Origin: Roseicella frigidaeris
GTDB taxonomy: Bacteria > Pseudomonadota > Alphaproteobacteria > Acetobacterales > Acetobacteraceae
DNA length: 64,000 bases
Reading direction: 5' to 3'
Assembly: GCF_003258945.1 (NCBI RefSeq)
Contig: NZ_QLIX01000001.1
Coordinates: 434,001 to 498,000 of the forward strand
Shown here: positions 34,513 to 43,276 of the stretch, one piece after another
Layout: each line of letters starts with the position of its first letter
How positions within the stretch are numbered: position 1 is the stretch's first letter
Notes under the pieces: model-generated
What the model was told of the DNA's origin: nothing
What the model saw: the letters and a program-made list of their open reading frames with translations, nothing else
The model's database searches: none
Translations under genes and position numbers: made by a program

Positions 34513-35142
34513 ATGCTGGTGATGCGCGCGGTTCCGGCCCTTCTCGCCTGCTCCCTGGTGCTGGCCGGCTGCGGCGACACGCCCTGGAGCAATGCGCCCT
34601 GGAGCGATCTGCTGCCGGAGCCTGCCGCCGATTTCGAGGCCGAGCCCTCCGGCGCCACCCTCCGCCTCATCCGGCGCGGCCGGGCCAGCGATGCCGCCCT
34701 GGTACAGGAGACCGGCGAGCGCCGGCTCTGGCGGACCGCCGGCAACCAGGTGGTGGAAACCGATGGCGGCCGCATCATCGCCACGGCCGGCTTCCCCGAG
34801 ATGCTGGCGGCCACCCGCTTCGACGGGCCCGACCCGCTCGCCGAGCCGGCCGCGCTGCTCGCGCATCCGGCCGCGGCCCGGCGCATGGTGGACCTGATGC
34901 GCGCGAGCCGCACGCCGGAGGGCATGCGCTTCGGCGTCCAGATCGAATGCCGGCTGCGCGCCGAGCCGACCGAGGACGCCGCCGTGCTGCTGGTGACCGA
35001 GCGTTGCCGGGCCGAGGGGGCGGGGCGCTTCACCAACCTCTTCTGGGTCTCGGCCGAGACCGGCGCGGTGCTGCAGACCACGCAATGGGTCGGGCCGGCG
35101 GCACCGATGCTGACGATCGAGTTTCCGCTGCCGCAGCCGTGA
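34513..35142 (+). CDS. yjbF: YjbF/GfcB-family outer membrane lipoprotein (exopolysaccharide)
   Basis: 209 residues starting at ATG 34513. Lipoprotein signal MLVMRAVPALLACSLVLAGC, lipidated at Cys20; the longer frame from 34378 lacks a signal. The mature part (ATLRLIRRG, LWRTAGNQVVETDGGRIIATAGFP, WVSAETGAVLQTTQWVGP) fits YjbF/GfcB, known partners of YjbG/YjbH in exopolysaccharide and group 4 capsule systems. Its usual partner YjbH is encoded 1.2 kb away on the other strand, with a WecA-type gene between. First gene of the polysaccharide locus by position. Confidence 0.78.
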   Translation: MLVMRAVPALLACSLVLAGCGDTPWSNAPWSDLLPEPAADFEAEPSGATLRLIRRGRASDAALVQETGERRLWRTAGNQVVETDGGRIIATAGFPEMLAATRFDGPDPLAEPAALLAHPAAARRMVDLMRASRTPEGMRFGVQIECRLRAEPTEDAAVLLVTERCRAEGAGRFTNLFWVSAETGAVLQTTQWVGPAAPMLTIEFPLPQP

Positions 35143-35170
35143 TCCGGCCCAAGGCGCGGTGGCGTCTCAT

Positions 35171-35261
35171 ATCAACGGCATGAATGCGTCATTCATGCCG
35201 AGCGCCCGAACGGGCGCTGCGCCGAGTGGCGCCAAGGGGACTGCCCATGGGGGCCGTTGAT
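35171..35261. repeat. Nested inverted repeats between convergent genes
   Basis: An outer pair atcaacggc (35171-35179) / gccgttgat (35253-35261) encloses two hairpins: ggcatgaatg/cattcatgcc around a 3-base loop (35177-35199), and agcgcccg/cgggcgct around AA (35201-35218). It fills the gap between yjbF and the WecA-type gene, which converge here. Could be a bidirectional terminator or a dispersed mobile repeat. Confidence 0.6.
35197..35217. repeat. Dispersed palindrome-containing repeat, copy B
   Basis: Identical over 21 bases to 12742-12762; the palindromic core is gcgcccgaacgggcgc. Like copy A it lies between converging genes and next to a second strong hairpin. Flanking bases differ between the copies. 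Confidence 0.6.
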
Positions 35262-35286
35262 GGGTCGCCAGCAACGGCCGTCCGTA

Positions 35287-36342
35287 TCAGTCCCGCCAGC
35301 TCAGCCCGGCCCGCCGCACCCGCCGGATGACCACGGCCAGCCAGAGCAGCTGCACCAGCAGCGCCGGCAGCACGACCAGCGGCTTGCCGTTCGGCGGCAG
35401 CCGTAGGAACAGCAGGGCCAGCGCCGCATGGAAGGCGGCGAAGCCCCAATGCGTGGCGGCGACGCGGCGCGTGCCGAGGCCCGCCCGCTGCGCCATCTGG
35501 TAGAGATGCGTCCGGTGCGGCGCGCCGACCTTGTCGCCCATGGCGGCCCGCCGCAGCAGGGTGAAGGCGGTGTCGAAGAGCAGGCCGAAGAGCAGCAGCG
35601 GCACGATGAGGAAGCTGAGCTGCGTCACGTCGAAGCGGCTCGCCGCGACGGCCAGCACCGCCAGCATGAAGCCGGTGAACTGGCTGCCCACATCGCCCAT
35701 GAAGATGCGGGCCGGATGCAGGTTGAAGGGCAGGAAGCCGATCAGCCCCGCGGTCAGGAACAGCGCGGCGGCGTAGACGAAGCCGCCGCCCTGCAGCGCG
35801 GCGATCGCCGTCAGCGCGGCGCAGGCGATCAGCAGCGTGCCGCCGACCAGCCCGTCCAGCCCATCCATGAAGTTCACCGCGTTCGTGCAGCCGAGGATCC
35901 AGAAGATGGTCAGCAGCGCCCCGCCGAGGCCGAGCTCGACCGGACCCACATAGGGGATGGCGAGACGGGTGATGGTCAGCCCGGTGACCACCGCGACCAG
36001 GCTGGCGGCAAGCTGCGCGCCGAAGCGCAGCCGGGCGGAGAGGCCGCGCATGTCGTCGACCAGCGCCACGCCGGCGATGGCGAGGGCGGCGAGGATGACG
36101 CCGAGGAAGGGGCGTTCGGCGATGCGGGCCTGGTCGGCGACCCGGTAGAGCACCAGCATGCCGGCCATGAAGGCGAGCACCACGCCGACCCCGCCGCCGC
36201 GCGGCGTCGGCCGGACATGCGCGCTGCGATGGTTCGGGTGATCGAGGATCGGGAAGGCGATCATCAGCCGCACCGCGGCGGCGGAGAGCAGGGCCAGCCC
36301 GCAGGCGAAGACCAGATGCTGGAGGAGGGCGGCTGACGTCAT
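35287..36342 (-). CDS. WecA/MraY-type polyprenyl-phosphate phosphoglycosyl transferase (GT4)
   Basis: 351 residues, about ten membrane helices. Signature sites: GVALVDDMRGL (metal-binding Asp pair), NAVNFMDGLDGLVGG and ARIFMGDVGSQF, then the loop GAPHRTHLYQ. These enzymes attach a sugar-1-phosphate to undecaprenyl phosphate in the inner membrane, starting O-antigen, teichuronic or exopolysaccharide chains. A 41-bp gap separates it from yjbH on the same strand, so it probably ends the leftward SLBB-yjbH-GT4 operon. Confidence 0.9.
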   Translation of the reverse strand: MTSAALLQHLVFACGLALLSAAAVRLMIAFPILDHPNHRSAHVRPTPRGGGVGVVLAFMAGMLVLYRVADQARIAERPFLGVILAALAIAGVALVDDMRGLSARLRFGAQLAASLVAVVTGLTITRLAIPYVGPVELGLGGALLTIFWILGCTNAVNFMDGLDGLVGGTLLIACAALTAIAALQGGGFVYAAALFLTAGLIGFLPFNLHPARIFMGDVGSQFTGFMLAVLAVAASRFDVTQLSFLIVPLLLFGLLFDTAFTLLRRAAMGDKVGAPHRTHLYQMAQRAGLGTRRVAATHWGFAAFHAALALLFLRLPPNGKPLVVLPALLVQLLWLAVVIRRVRRAGLSWRD

Positions 36343-36383
36343 GGCGGGCCGGGGTGTGACGGAAGCCCGGCCGGGCCGCAAGC

Positions 36384-38498
36384 TCAGCGCAGGAAGCCGA
36401 GATAGCTCCGGCCCAGCGCATCCGCCCGCCCGTCCCGGGTCACCTCCCAGAGCGGGTTGTCGACCACCAGCCGCTGGCCGCCGTCGCGGATGACCGGCCG
36501 GATCACCGCTCCCGCCCGGGCCGGCGTCTCGGGGCCGAACAGTTGCAGGGGGAAGCGCAGGTAGATGCCCTTGTCGAAGCTGCCCTCCCCGAAGCGGCTG
36601 AAGGGGGTGGTGGTGACGGTGGCGAAGGCGCCGACCTCGATGCCGCTGTCGAAGCGGCGGCCGAGCTCGATGGTGCCGCCCCAGTCGCCCGCGAGGTAGC
36701 GCCCGGCGCGCAGCACGGCGTAGAGGTTCCAGAGCGGCAGGTCGGCATAGAGCGAGGCATGGCCGGTCGCCACCGTGTAGCCCAGCGCCGCGAAGCGCTG
36801 CCGGTACTCCCGCTGCGCCACCCAGGCGAGGTCGAGGCCGACCGCGATCGGCCGGTCCATGGGCCGCCACAGCACCTCGCCCGAGACGCCCTGGTACATC
36901 GGCTCCAGCAACCCGCCGGTGAGGCGGGCGAACCAGTCCGGCGCCAGGGTCCAGATGCGCTCGGCATAGAGGGTGGGGATGGAGGTCTTCCCCTCCCGCG
37001 CATAGCGGGCGATGTCGCTGCGGACATGCGGCAGCGTGCTGTTCGAGGGCTTGCCGTCGTCGAGATTGCCGAGCAGGGCCTGGGCCAGGCTGCCGGCCAG
37101 CGCGAACCCCTCGCCCAGCCCGTAACGGGCGCCGGCCTGCAGCCCGGCCTGCCAGCGGACCGCCTGGCTGGGGTCGCCGAGCTGCAGCGCGAGGCGTGGC
37201 TCGATCGCCCAGGACAGGCCCGGCGCGCCCAGCCCGCCCGAGAAGGACTGGTCGGTGGCTGGGTGCAGGCTGGCGGCGGCCAAGACCTCCTCGGCGCTGC
37301 CGCGGCCCGTCGCGCCGGCCTCGATCGCCTCCCGCAGCACGACCAGGCGGGCCACCGGCACGCCGGCGCGGTGCCAGAGCACCTCGATCCGCTCCACCTC
37401 GGGCGGCAGGCTGGGCTGGATGGCGCGCGCCACGCGGCCGGCCGTCTGGGCCAGGGTCGGGAAGCGGCCGCCCTCCACCGCGATCCGCGCCTGCGTCCCG
37501 TCGATCTCCACGCCGAGGGGCCGGAAGCCGGCGGCGCGCAGGGCCGGCGCGATGCCGGAGATGTCGCCCTGGGCCGGGCGTGGCGCGATGGCGGGCGGAG
37601 GCGGGCGCGGCGGCTCCGGCGGTCGTGCCGGATCGAGGCGGAGCGAGAGGCGGACCAGCAGGTCCGTGCCATGGACGACATGCACCCCGGCATCGAGCCA
37701 GGGATTGGGCTGCCATTGCAGGCCGAAATTGAGGCGTGACCGGGCCTCGCCGCGCAGGTTGTCGGTCCGGGCCGGATAGCCGCCGCGCTCGTCGCGCAGC
37801 GCGTCGCCCGACCACTCGATCTTCGCCCGCAGCCCCTCGACCGCGCCATAGGGGGTCGGGATCTCGGGCAGGGACCATTCGAGGCCGCCAAAGAGCGCCA
37901 CCTCCTCGCCCCGGAACCAGGTTCCATAGGCCGGCGTGCCGCCCTCGCCGACATCGCGCGAGCGGGTCCTGTAGCGGCCGGAGAGGAGGCGGAAGGGGTT
38001 GGGGAGGTCGCCACCGGTGCCGAGCCGGCCCCAGCCCATGCCGAGGCTGACATCGACCGGGCCGAAGCGCTTCGAGGCGACGAGGTACTCGCCGCCGTAG
38101 AGGCCGGTGCCGATCGCATCCTGCAGCCCGACCGCCAGCGCCGGGCGCCAGGCATTCTCCCGCCAGAGCTGCAGCTTGAGGTCGAAGGCGCGATCATTCG
38201 TCATGCCGCGGCCGCGCGTCGCGTCCAGCCGGTCGGTGAGGCGGAAGGTGGTTTCGAGGAAGGGGAGGGCCTGGAAATTGAGGAACCAGAACTGCCGCTG
38301 GTGCCGCAGGGCCGCCCCGGCCTCGAGCGTGCCATCCGGGCGGAGGCGGGCATTGCGCATCTCGATCAGCCCGGCGCCGCCGTAGTCGCTGCCCGTGGCT
38401 GGCACCTCCTGCGCCGCCGCCGGGGCGCCGCAGGCGAGCAGGAGCGCCAGCGCGGCACGGTCGGGCCGCAGCCTGCCGCATCGCGCGCCGTTCGCCAT
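36384..38498 (-). CDS. yjbH: YjbH-family outer membrane protein
   Basis: 704 residues. Signal peptide ending near ACGAPAAAQ, then the YjbH pattern: SDYGGAGLIEMRNARLRPDG at the start and repeated beta-strand segments (FGPVDVSLGMGWGRLG) consistent with a large beta-barrel, with a soluble domain (~340-430; RAAGFRPLGVEIDG, VLWHRAGVPVARLV) inserted between barrel halves. The end (RRFDSGIEVGAFATVTTTPFSRFGEGSFDKGIYL) is highly typical. Implicated with YjbF in exopolysaccharide passage across the outer membrane. Only 2 bp from the SLBB gene. Confidence 0.85.
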   Translation of the reverse strand: MANGARCGRLRPDRAALALLLACGAPAAAQEVPATGSDYGGAGLIEMRNARLRPDGTLEAGAALRHQRQFWFLNFQALPFLETTFRLTDRLDATRGRGMTNDRAFDLKLQLWRENAWRPALAVGLQDAIGTGLYGGEYLVASKRFGPVDVSLGMGWGRLGTGGDLPNPFRLLSGRYRTRSRDVGEGGTPAYGTWFRGEEVALFGGLEWSLPEIPTPYGAVEGLRAKIEWSGDALRDERGGYPARTDNLRGEARSRLNFGLQWQPNPWLDAGVHVVHGTDLLVRLSLRLDPARPPEPPRPPPPAIAPRPAQGDISGIAPALRAAGFRPLGVEIDGTQARIAVEGGRFPTLAQTAGRVARAIQPSLPPEVERIEVLWHRAGVPVARLVVLREAIEAGATGRGSAEEVLAAASLHPATDQSFSGGLGAPGLSWAIEPRLALQLGDPSQAVRWQAGLQAGARYGLGEGFALAGSLAQALLGNLDDGKPSNSTLPHVRSDIARYAREGKTSIPTLYAERIWTLAPDWFARLTGGLLEPMYQGVSGEVLWRPMDRPIAVGLDLAWVAQREYRQRFAALGYTVATGHASLYADLPLWNLYAVLRAGRYLAGDWGGTIELGRRFDSGIEVGAFATVTTTPFSRFGEGSFDKGIYLRFPLQLFGPETPARAGAVIRPVIRDGGQRLVVDNPLWEVTRDGRADALGRSYLGFLR

Positions 38499-38500
38499 GC

Positions 38501-41404
38501 CTATTTCGAGCCGGACCTGACGATCACCGCGAGCGCCGCCGAGGACAAGGCCACCTGCGACAGCACCTGCGTCACGTCGCGCAGGAAGCCCCAGGTCTCG
38601 TAGGGCGAGGGGTCCTGCGGCACCACCACGGTGCTGCCGGGCGGGATGGGCGGGCCGCCCGACAGCCAGCCGCCCAGCCCGGCCGGGGCGGACTGGCCAT
38701 TCGGCAGCACGACGAAGGCGCGGTCGCCATCGGCGAAGCGCTGCTCGCCGCCGGCGGCGCGGACATAGTCGCCGGCCTTCCAGCCGGTGGCGAATTGCAG
38801 GCTGCCCGGGTTCAGCACGGCGCCGACCACCGTCACCTCGTTCGGCCGCTTCGGCATCGCCACCAGGTCGCCCGGCTCCATCAGCACGTCGAGATCGGGC
38901 CGGCCGGCGAGGATGACGGGGTTCGCCTCCACCACCATCCGCCCGGCCGCGCGCGTCTGCCGCAGCGAGGTCGCCAGGGCCTGGCCCGCCTGGATCGCGC
39001 CCGAAAGGTCGGTCGAGCCGCGCATGCCGGCGACCGCCTGGCCGGCGGCGACCTGCATCAGCCCCTGCTCGAGCTCGCGCGCCGTGCGCTGGAATCCCTC
39101 CTGCTGGCGTTGCCGCACGCTCTCGCGGCTGAAGACGGCGCCATAGGGATAGGCCTGGGCGGTCAGCCCGCCGGCCCGGGCGATGACCTCCGAGAGGCGC
39201 TCGCCGCGGCGGATGTCGTAGACCCCCGGGCGGACGAACTCGCCGACCAGCGTCACCGGACCGGTGTCGCGGTCGCCGAAGCCGCGCGGCAGCCGCACCG
39301 CGTCGCGCGGCGAGAGGCGCACGGCGGCGAAATTGCGCGAGCGCAGGTCGATGATCGTGCGCGAGAGGGGCAGCGTCGCGGCCTGCTCGGCCGGCTCGCG
39401 CGCCAGCTCCACCGCGGCCAGGTCGGCGGTATCCGTGGCACCGCCCGCCGTCGCCAGCACGGCATCGAGGCCGGTGTCGTCGAGGATCGGGTAGAGGCCG
39501 GGCTGCCGGATCTCGCCGGTCAGCAGCACGCTCTGGTCGAGCAGGAAGGGCAGCAGCGTCGGGTAGTCGAGGAAGACCTGCGGGCAGGGCAGCAGGCCGA
39601 GATCGGGGAAGCCGGCGGCCCGGGCATGGGCGAAGCGCTGCGGCGAGGATTGCGCCGCGACGGCGAGCTGGACCAGCGCCGCGCAGCCTGTCGGCGCCGG
39701 TGGCGTGGCCGCGGGCGGGGCTTGCGGGGCGCCGGGCGGCAGGCTGGCGAGCGGCCCGCCCGGCATGCCGGAGGCGACGGCGAGCGGCTGGCCGGCGATC
39801 GGGCCGGCCGCCATGGCCGGCGGCGCGGCGGCGGGCAGCACCGGCTGCGCCGGCTGGGACGCATCCGGGGCGTCGCCGCGGATGGCCTGCTGCACCCCCG
39901 GGCTGGCCAGGAAGAGCACATCCGGCAGGCCGAGCAGGATCACCTCGTCGCCCTCGGCGAGCGGCAGGTCGGCCTGGCCTTGCAGCACCCGGCCGAGATC
40001 GAAGGTGAGGAAGCGGCGCGTGCGGGTGCGCTGGTCGGTGCGCCAGACCACGCCGAGCCGGGCATAGGGGTCGGCGCGCACCAGCCGCGGATCGGCGAGC
40101 AGCCCGCGCAGGGTCTGGGCGCGGCCGCCGGCGGAGCGGAGCACCGGCGCCACCACATGCCCGGCCAGCCGCAGATCCTGGGCGAGAACGTCCGAGCCCG
40201 GCTCGACCCGCAGCGAATCCCCCCGCCGCAAGGCGTCGCGGGGGCCGATCTCGCGCAGGCTGCGCCGCCCCTCGGCATCGGTGGTCTGCAGCAGGAAACG
40301 GTTGCCGGACGGCCGCAGCGGCTCGCCCGCCAGCCGCAGCACCGTGGCGAGCGGCGCCTGGCCGGTCCCGGCCGGCAGCTCGTAGATGCCCGGCCGCGTC
40401 ACCTCGCCGCTGATCGCCACCACCCCGCCGAGCGGCGGCACCAGGATGCACTCGCCCTCCTGCAGCCGCAGGTCGGGCGGCGTGCCCTCGCCGGCGATGA
40501 CCGGATAGAGGTCGATGATCCGGCGGGTGCCGGCGCCCTCGATGCGGATGGCCCGCAGCGAGCCGGTGCGGCGGACGCCGCCGGCGGCGACCAGCGCATC
40601 CAGCACCGAGGCCATGGAGGTGAGGGGTTGCAGCCCCGGCCGCGCCACCTCACCGCCGACGAAGATGGCGATCTGCCGCACCTGGCCGATCGAGACGAAG
40701 ACTTCCGAGCCGCCGAGCTCGCGCAGCGACCGCGCCTCGAGGTCGGCGCGCAGCTCCCGCAGCGTCCGGCCCGCGGCCGGCACCGGGGCGAGGTCGGGCA
40801 CCAGCAGCATGCCGTCGCGCCCGACGCGAAGGCTGAGCGTCTGGCGGGCCCGGCCGCGGAAGGCGAGCACCACCTCGTCGTCGCGGCCGAGCAGGTAATC
40901 CGCCGGCAGGGCGCCGAAGCCGATGCCCATGGGCTGGCCGGCGGGCATGCCGCGCAGGCTGTCATAGCCGAATTGCCGCAGCGGCGCGGCCGGGCAGGGC
41001 GCGGCCGGACAGGTCGGGCCGGCGCCGCGGGCGGCGAAGAAGCTCTCCGCCGGGGAGGGCGGCTCGTCGGGCGGCGGCAGGGGGACCGGCGTCGCCGCCA
41101 TCGCCGGTGGCGCGGAGGGCAGGGGCATGCTCGGTGTCACCGCGCGGCCGGCGCCGGCATCGAGGATGCGTTGCAGGATGTCCTGCTGCGCCGCCTGCGG
41201 CAGGCTCGGCAGGGCCAGGCCGCCCGGCAGGGTGGAGGGGAGGGCCGGGGGGGAGAGGAACGTGCCGGGCGTCCCCGTCTGCGCCGCTGCCGGCAGCGCG
41301 GACTGGCTCGCCAGCACGGCCGACAGGACCGACCGCAACAGGCCGTGGCGGAAGCGGCGCAGCAGTCTGTTCCCCCTGTTGGACGCGGTTGGCGGATCAA
41401 TCAC
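38501..41404 (-). CDS. Large Wza-like polysaccharide export protein with multiple SLBB domains
   Basis: 967 residues from a GTG at 41402-41404, followed by a basic stretch and a signal-like segment (LLRSVLSAVLASQSALPAAAQ). A Poly_export domain (~170-260; DYLLGRDDEVVLAF) is followed by several SLBB repeats (e.g. IFVGGEVARPGLQPL, VAISGEVTRPGIYEL, VTLVGEFVRPGVYDI) split by a Pro/Ala linker (~540-600). The usual Wza is ~360 residues; this is closer to the multi-SLBB outer membrane exporters. A C-terminal hydrophobic helix (VALSSAALAVIVRSG) is present. First gene of the leftward operon. Start is my best guess. Confidence 0.8.
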   Translation of the reverse strand: MIDPPTASNRGNRLLRRFRHGLLRSVLSAVLASQSALPAAAQTGTPGTFLSPPALPSTLPGGLALPSLPQAAQQDILQRILDAGAGRAVTPSMPLPSAPPAMAATPVPLPPPDEPPSPAESFFAARGAGPTCPAAPCPAAPLRQFGYDSLRGMPAGQPMGIGFGALPADYLLGRDDEVVLAFRGRARQTLSLRVGRDGMLLVPDLAPVPAAGRTLRELRADLEARSLRELGGSEVFVSIGQVRQIAIFVGGEVARPGLQPLTSMASVLDALVAAGGVRRTGSLRAIRIEGAGTRRIIDLYPVIAGEGTPPDLRLQEGECILVPPLGGVVAISGEVTRPGIYELPAGTGQAPLATVLRLAGEPLRPSGNRFLLQTTDAEGRRSLREIGPRDALRRGDSLRVEPGSDVLAQDLRLAGHVVAPVLRSAGGRAQTLRGLLADPRLVRADPYARLGVVWRTDQRTRTRRFLTFDLGRVLQGQADLPLAEGDEVILLGLPDVLFLASPGVQQAIRGDAPDASQPAQPVLPAAAPPAMAAGPIAGQPLAVASGMPGGPLASLPPGAPQAPPAATPPAPTGCAALVQLAVAAQSSPQRFAHARAAGFPDLGLLPCPQVFLDYPTLLPFLLDQSVLLTGEIRQPGLYPILDDTGLDAVLATAGGATDTADLAAVELAREPAEQAATLPLSRTIIDLRSRNFAAVRLSPRDAVRLPRGFGDRDTGPVTLVGEFVRPGVYDIRRGERLSEVIARAGGLTAQAYPYGAVFSRESVRQRQQEGFQRTARELEQGLMQVAAGQAVAGMRGSTDLSGAIQAGQALATSLRQTRAAGRMVVEANPVILAGRPDLDVLMEPGDLVAMPKRPNEVTVVGAVLNPGSLQFATGWKAGDYVRAAGGEQRFADGDRAFVVLPNGQSAPAGLGGWLSGGPPIPPGSTVVVPQDPSPYETWGFLRDVTQVLSQVALSSAALAVIVRSGSK

Positions 41405-41420
41405 ATCCGGTTGATGTGGT
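41402..41420. promoter_or_regulatory. Imperfect inverted repeat between divergent polysaccharide genes
   Basis: cacatc (41402-41407) and gatgtg (41413-41418) face each other across a 5-base spacer, in the 43-bp gap between the SLBB gene and the heparinase-like gene and overlapping the former's proposed start. The gap is AT-richer than its surroundings (tattaaatcacc). It may be a shared operator or part of two back-to-back promoters; the arms are short so this is tentative. Confidence 0.3.
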
Positions 41421-41447
41421 ATTAAATCACCGCTACTCGTAGGTCTA

Positions 41448-43199
41448 ATGGAATGTTGCGGTTTGCTTTCGTCCCGGCTGGATGCCGCCCGCCGTCTCGG
41501 TGTGCGGCCAGTGCTGCTGGCCGCCTGGCACCGTGGCCCGGGACGCCGGCTGGCCGCGCGCCGGCTCGCCGACGCGGCGATCCCGGCCGGGACCATCCTG
41601 CCGGAGCCGGTGCCGGTCCTGCCGGCGCCGCCGGCAGGACTGTCCGCCACCCACCGGGCGAGGCTGCTCACCCGCGCGGGTGATGCGGCCGCCGGTGACT
41701 GGCACGGCCCTTTCCCGGCCGCGCCGCAGGCGCTCACCCTGGACCTGTTCGGCCCCGGCGATATCCGCCCGGTCTGGGAGCGCAATCGCTGGGCGGAATT
41801 GCCGCTTCTCGCCCAGGCGGCGCGGCTGGCGCCCGAAGCCGGCCATCTCCCGCGGCTGGAGGCGCTGCTTGGGGACTGGACCCGGCGAAACCCGCCCTTC
41901 CGCGGGCCGAATTGGGCCTGCGGCCAGGAAGCGGCGCTGCGGGTGCTGCACCTCGCGCTGAGCCTCGCCCTGCTCGGCCTCGAGCATGCACCGTCCCCGG
42001 CATCGCGGACGCTGCTGGCCCTGCATGGGCGCCGCATCGCCGCGACCGGCGCCTATGCCCTGGCGCAGGACAACAACCACACCGTCTCCGAGCCCGCCGG
42101 GCTGCTGATCTGCGGGCTGATGCTCGGGGAGGCGGGCTGGACGCGGCATGGCGCGCGGCGCCTGGAGGCGGCGCTTCGCCGCCTCGTCGCGCCAGACGGG
42201 GCCTTCGCCCAGTGCTCCTCCGGCTATCACCGCCTGCTGCTGGACGTCCTGGCGGCGACGGAATGGCTGCGCCGGCGCCTGGGCGGGCCGCCGCTCGGTG
42301 CCGTCGCCGCGGCCCGCGCCGCGGCGGCGACGGAATGGCTGCGTCGGGTGGTGGACCCGGCGAGCGGCGCCATGCCGCAACTCGGGCACCAGGACGGCTC
42401 CGCCTTCGCCGACCTTGCCCTTGCCGGGGTGGCGGATGCGCGGCCGAGCCTGGAACGGGCGGCGCGGCTGTTCTGCAACGGCTCCGCGGGCTTCGCCGGG
42501 GAGCCGGGCTGCGCCTGGCTCGACCTCGCCGACCAACCGGCCCTCGCCCCCCCGCCCGCGCGCTGGGTGGCGGAAGGGCTGCGGGGGTGGCGGGCCGGCG
42601 AGACGCGCTGCCTGCTGCGCACCGGGCCGCTGCGCTTTCGTCCGGGCCAGGCCGACCTGCTCCACTGCGAGCTCTGGGTCGGCTCGCTGCCGCTGCTGCG
42701 CGACGGCGGCACCGGCGCCTACAACCCGCCGCCGGAGGCGGGCTGGTGGCACGCCCATTTCACCGGCACCGCAGCGCACAACACCATCGCCTTCGACGGC
42801 GAGGACCAGATGCCGCGGCTGTCCCGCTTCCTCTTCTCGCATTGGCCGCGCATGGGCCTGCTGCCGGAGGGCGCCTGGCTGCGGGACCGGCGGGGGCGCC
42901 GCCATGCCCGCCGCATCCGGGTGGAGGGGCGTTGCTGGGTGGTGGAGGACGCTCTGGAGGGGCGTTTCCACGAGGCGGTGCTGCGCTGGCGGCTGGCGCC
43001 CGGCGCCTGGCGGCTGCGCCCGGACGGCGCCGAGGACGCCCGGGCGCGGCTCACGGTCACGGCGGATGTGCCGCTGCGCTGCACGCTGGAACCCGGCTGG
43101 GAGAGCCCGGGCTATGGCCAGGTGCGGCGCGTGCCCGTGCTGACGGCGCGGGTCGGGCCGCGGGCGCGCAGCCTGACGACGCGAATCGAGCCGCTCTAG
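41448..43199 (+). CDS. Heparinase II/III-family polysaccharide lyase
   Basis: 583 residues. N-terminal alpha-helical toroid (~1-300) containing the conserved QDNNHTVSEPAGLL segment, and a C-terminal beta-sandwich (~320-583) with GTAAHNTIAFDG, the usual heparinase II/III core. No signal peptide is apparent (MECCGLLSSRLDAAR), unlike secreted lyases, so the site of action is unclear. Proteins of this type occur in bacterial exopolysaccharide clusters and may trim or edit uronate-containing polymer. First gene of the rightward half of the locus. Confidence 0.83.
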   Translation: MECCGLLSSRLDAARRLGVRPVLLAAWHRGPGRRLAARRLADAAIPAGTILPEPVPVLPAPPAGLSATHRARLLTRAGDAAAGDWHGPFPAAPQALTLDLFGPGDIRPVWERNRWAELPLLAQAARLAPEAGHLPRLEALLGDWTRRNPPFRGPNWACGQEAALRVLHLALSLALLGLEHAPSPASRTLLALHGRRIAATGAYALAQDNNHTVSEPAGLLICGLMLGEAGWTRHGARRLEAALRRLVAPDGAFAQCSSGYHRLLLDVLAATEWLRRRLGGPPLGAVAAARAAAATEWLRRVVDPASGAMPQLGHQDGSAFADLALAGVADARPSLERAARLFCNGSAGFAGEPGCAWLDLADQPALAPPPARWVAEGLRGWRAGETRCLLRTGPLRFRPGQADLLHCELWVGSLPLLRDGGTGAYNPPPEAGWWHAHFTGTAAHNTIAFDGEDQMPRLSRFLFSHWPRMGLLPEGAWLRDRRGRRHARRIRVEGRCWVVEDALEGRFHEAVLRWRLAPGAWRLRPDGAEDARARLTVTADVPLRCTLEPGWESPGYGQVRRVPVLTARVGPRARSLTTRIEPL

Positions 43200-43276
43200 A
43201 TTCAACCTTGAATCGTTTGCAATTTGCTTACAACATTTTGTGAGGATCGTCGTCGGCACGAGGCTCGGGCACCGCC
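43200..43276 (+). promoter_or_regulatory. AT-rich leader before the Wzz-like gene
   Basis: A short inverted repeat gattcaa/ttgaatc (43199-43214) begins at the heparinase stop codon and is followed by an unusually AT-rich run (tttgcaatttgcttacaaca, 43215-43234). It may be an attenuating hairpin, an operator, or a promoter for wzz-wzy-wcaJ. No clear -35/-10 pair at standard spacing was found. Confidence 0.35.

Noticed and set aside
38795-41425. 876-residue open frame on the plus strand
   Set aside because: Antisense to the SLBB exporter, which has clear domains; the frame has only low-complexity Arg/Gly/Ala/Gln sequence.
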